A stretch of DNA of 64,000 nucleotides from positions 1 through 64,000 of the forward strand of contig DAHXMJ010000019.1 of NCBI GenBank assembly GCA_027365525.1. The letters are read 5' to 3'. How positions within the stretch are numbered: the first letter of the stretch is position 1; each line of letters begins with the position of its first letter. Positions 63,111-64,000 of this stretch are shown here, piece after piece. The notes under the pieces were generated by a model. That model did no database searches, was not told the origin of the DNA, and was given only the letters and a program-made list of their open reading frames with translations. Origin of the DNA: Acidithiobacillus sp. (GTDB lineage Bacteria > Pseudomonadota > Gammaproteobacteria > Acidithiobacillales > Acidithiobacillaceae). The translations under genes and the position numbers were made by a program.

Positions 63111-63428
63111 ATGTCTGACGCTAGCGTACACATCCTGGTTCTGCATGGTCCCAATCTCAACCTGCTTGGGACGCGCCAGCCGGAATACTATGGCGCCACT
63201 ACCCTGGGGCAGATTGATGCGAATCTTGCCAGCCAGGCAGCGGCCATGGGGTGGGAACTGAGCAGCAGGCAGAGCAATGCGGAACACGTGCTCGTCGAGG
63301 CCGTGCAGGCCGCCCCGGGTCTTGGAGTCGGCTTTATCATTCTCAATCCTGCTGCATTCACCCACACCAGCATTGCCCTGCGGGATGCCCTGGCTGCCGT
63401 AGGCATTCCCTTCATTGAAGTGCCCTGA
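63111..63428 (+). pseudogene. aroQ: Type II 3-dehydroquinate dehydratase, C-terminally truncated
   Basis: [33 protein letters not shown]...[32 protein letters not shown]; intact AroQ continues FIEVH(L)SN...R..., which is missing here. Confidence 0.8.
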
Positions 63429-64000
63429 CGACAGCGTTCCCCATGGCTTCCCGCTGTTCGGGGCGGATGCCGGGGGCCGGAGCCTCCTCAATTACCTTCT
63501 GGTGGCGGCGCTGAACCGAACAGTCCCGCTCGCCAAGATGGATGCAGTTCCCCTGGCCATCACAAAGCACCTGAAATTCAATGTGACGGGGCGTCTCAAG
63601 AAATTTCTCCATGTACAGGGCCGGATTGCCAAAGGCGCGGCCTGCCTCGGCAGCCGTGAGGCTGACCGCACTCATGAGATGTGCCTCGGTGTGTACCACC
63701 CGCATGCCCCGCCCGCCGCCACCGCCGGCAGCCTTCAGGATCACCGGGTAACCGATCTCCTGGGCAAGCCTGCGGATTTCCGATGGATCTTCGGGCAGCG
63801 CACCGTCCGAACCGGGAACACAGGGTACCCCCGCCCTGCGCATGGCGGCCTTGGCGGCGATTTTGTCCCCCATGAGCCGGATGGTATCCGGACGCGGACC
63901 TATGAAAACAAAACCGCTTTTTTCCACCCGTTCGGCAAAGCCGGCGTTTTCCGAGAGAAACCCAAAACCCGGGTGGATCGCCTCGGCATCTGTGACCTCG
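63412..64000 (-). pseudogene. accC: Biotin carboxylase (AccC-like), truncated internally; 5' end off the window edge
   Basis: [66 protein letters not shown]...[10 protein letters not shown]...[39 protein letters not shown]; roughly the C-terminal half of a normal AccC is missing. Confidence 0.8.

Overview
The window is mostly a bacterial origin-proximal housekeeping region. Coding density is high, and I recognise no rRNA, tRNA, CRISPR array, prophage or transposon. Left to right it carries: rsmG(partial)-mnmG, moaB, ntrX-ntrY, rsmB-fmt-def; LysM protein-smg-topA-fdxA-minCDE; a YgjP/DUF45 metallopeptidase, HIT, hemL, thiE, thiD and an SDR; dnaA-dnaN-recF-gyrB plus an 1160-aa FAD/Fe-S fusion flavoprotein; rng-maf, an OmpA/DUF4398 envelope pair, rlmH-rsfS-nadD, a small heat-shock protein, an LpxL-type acyltransferase and a ZnuA-like SBP; mnmE-yidC-yidD-rnpA-rpmH; lysA-lptM-argH, cytochrome b561, thrB, DUF2782, LOG; polA, a K+ channel, ysxC, resB-ccsA, an MFS transporter, panD, a P-type H+-ATPase, ettA, a nitroreductase, aroQ and accC. 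The gene set and the P3A-type H+-ATPase suggest an acidophilic proteobacterium, possibly Acidithiobacillia-like; this is inference only. I found no clear new multi-gene system. The best leads are: (1) a head-to-head-truncated aroQ/accC junction at about 63.42 kb that looks like an inversion breakpoint or misassembly; (2) a highly structured leader that occludes the smg ribosome-binding site, with a loop complementary to an upstream element; (3) a candidate sRNA of about 107 nt, with promoter and terminator, downstream of ccsA; (4) a 24-bp perfect palindrome in the ysxC/resB divergent promoter; (5) a cluster of three inverted repeats between minE and a convergent gene; (6) the 1160-aa flavoprotein in the dnaA-gyrB cluster; (7) two separate DnaA-box/AT-rich loci flanking dnaA.
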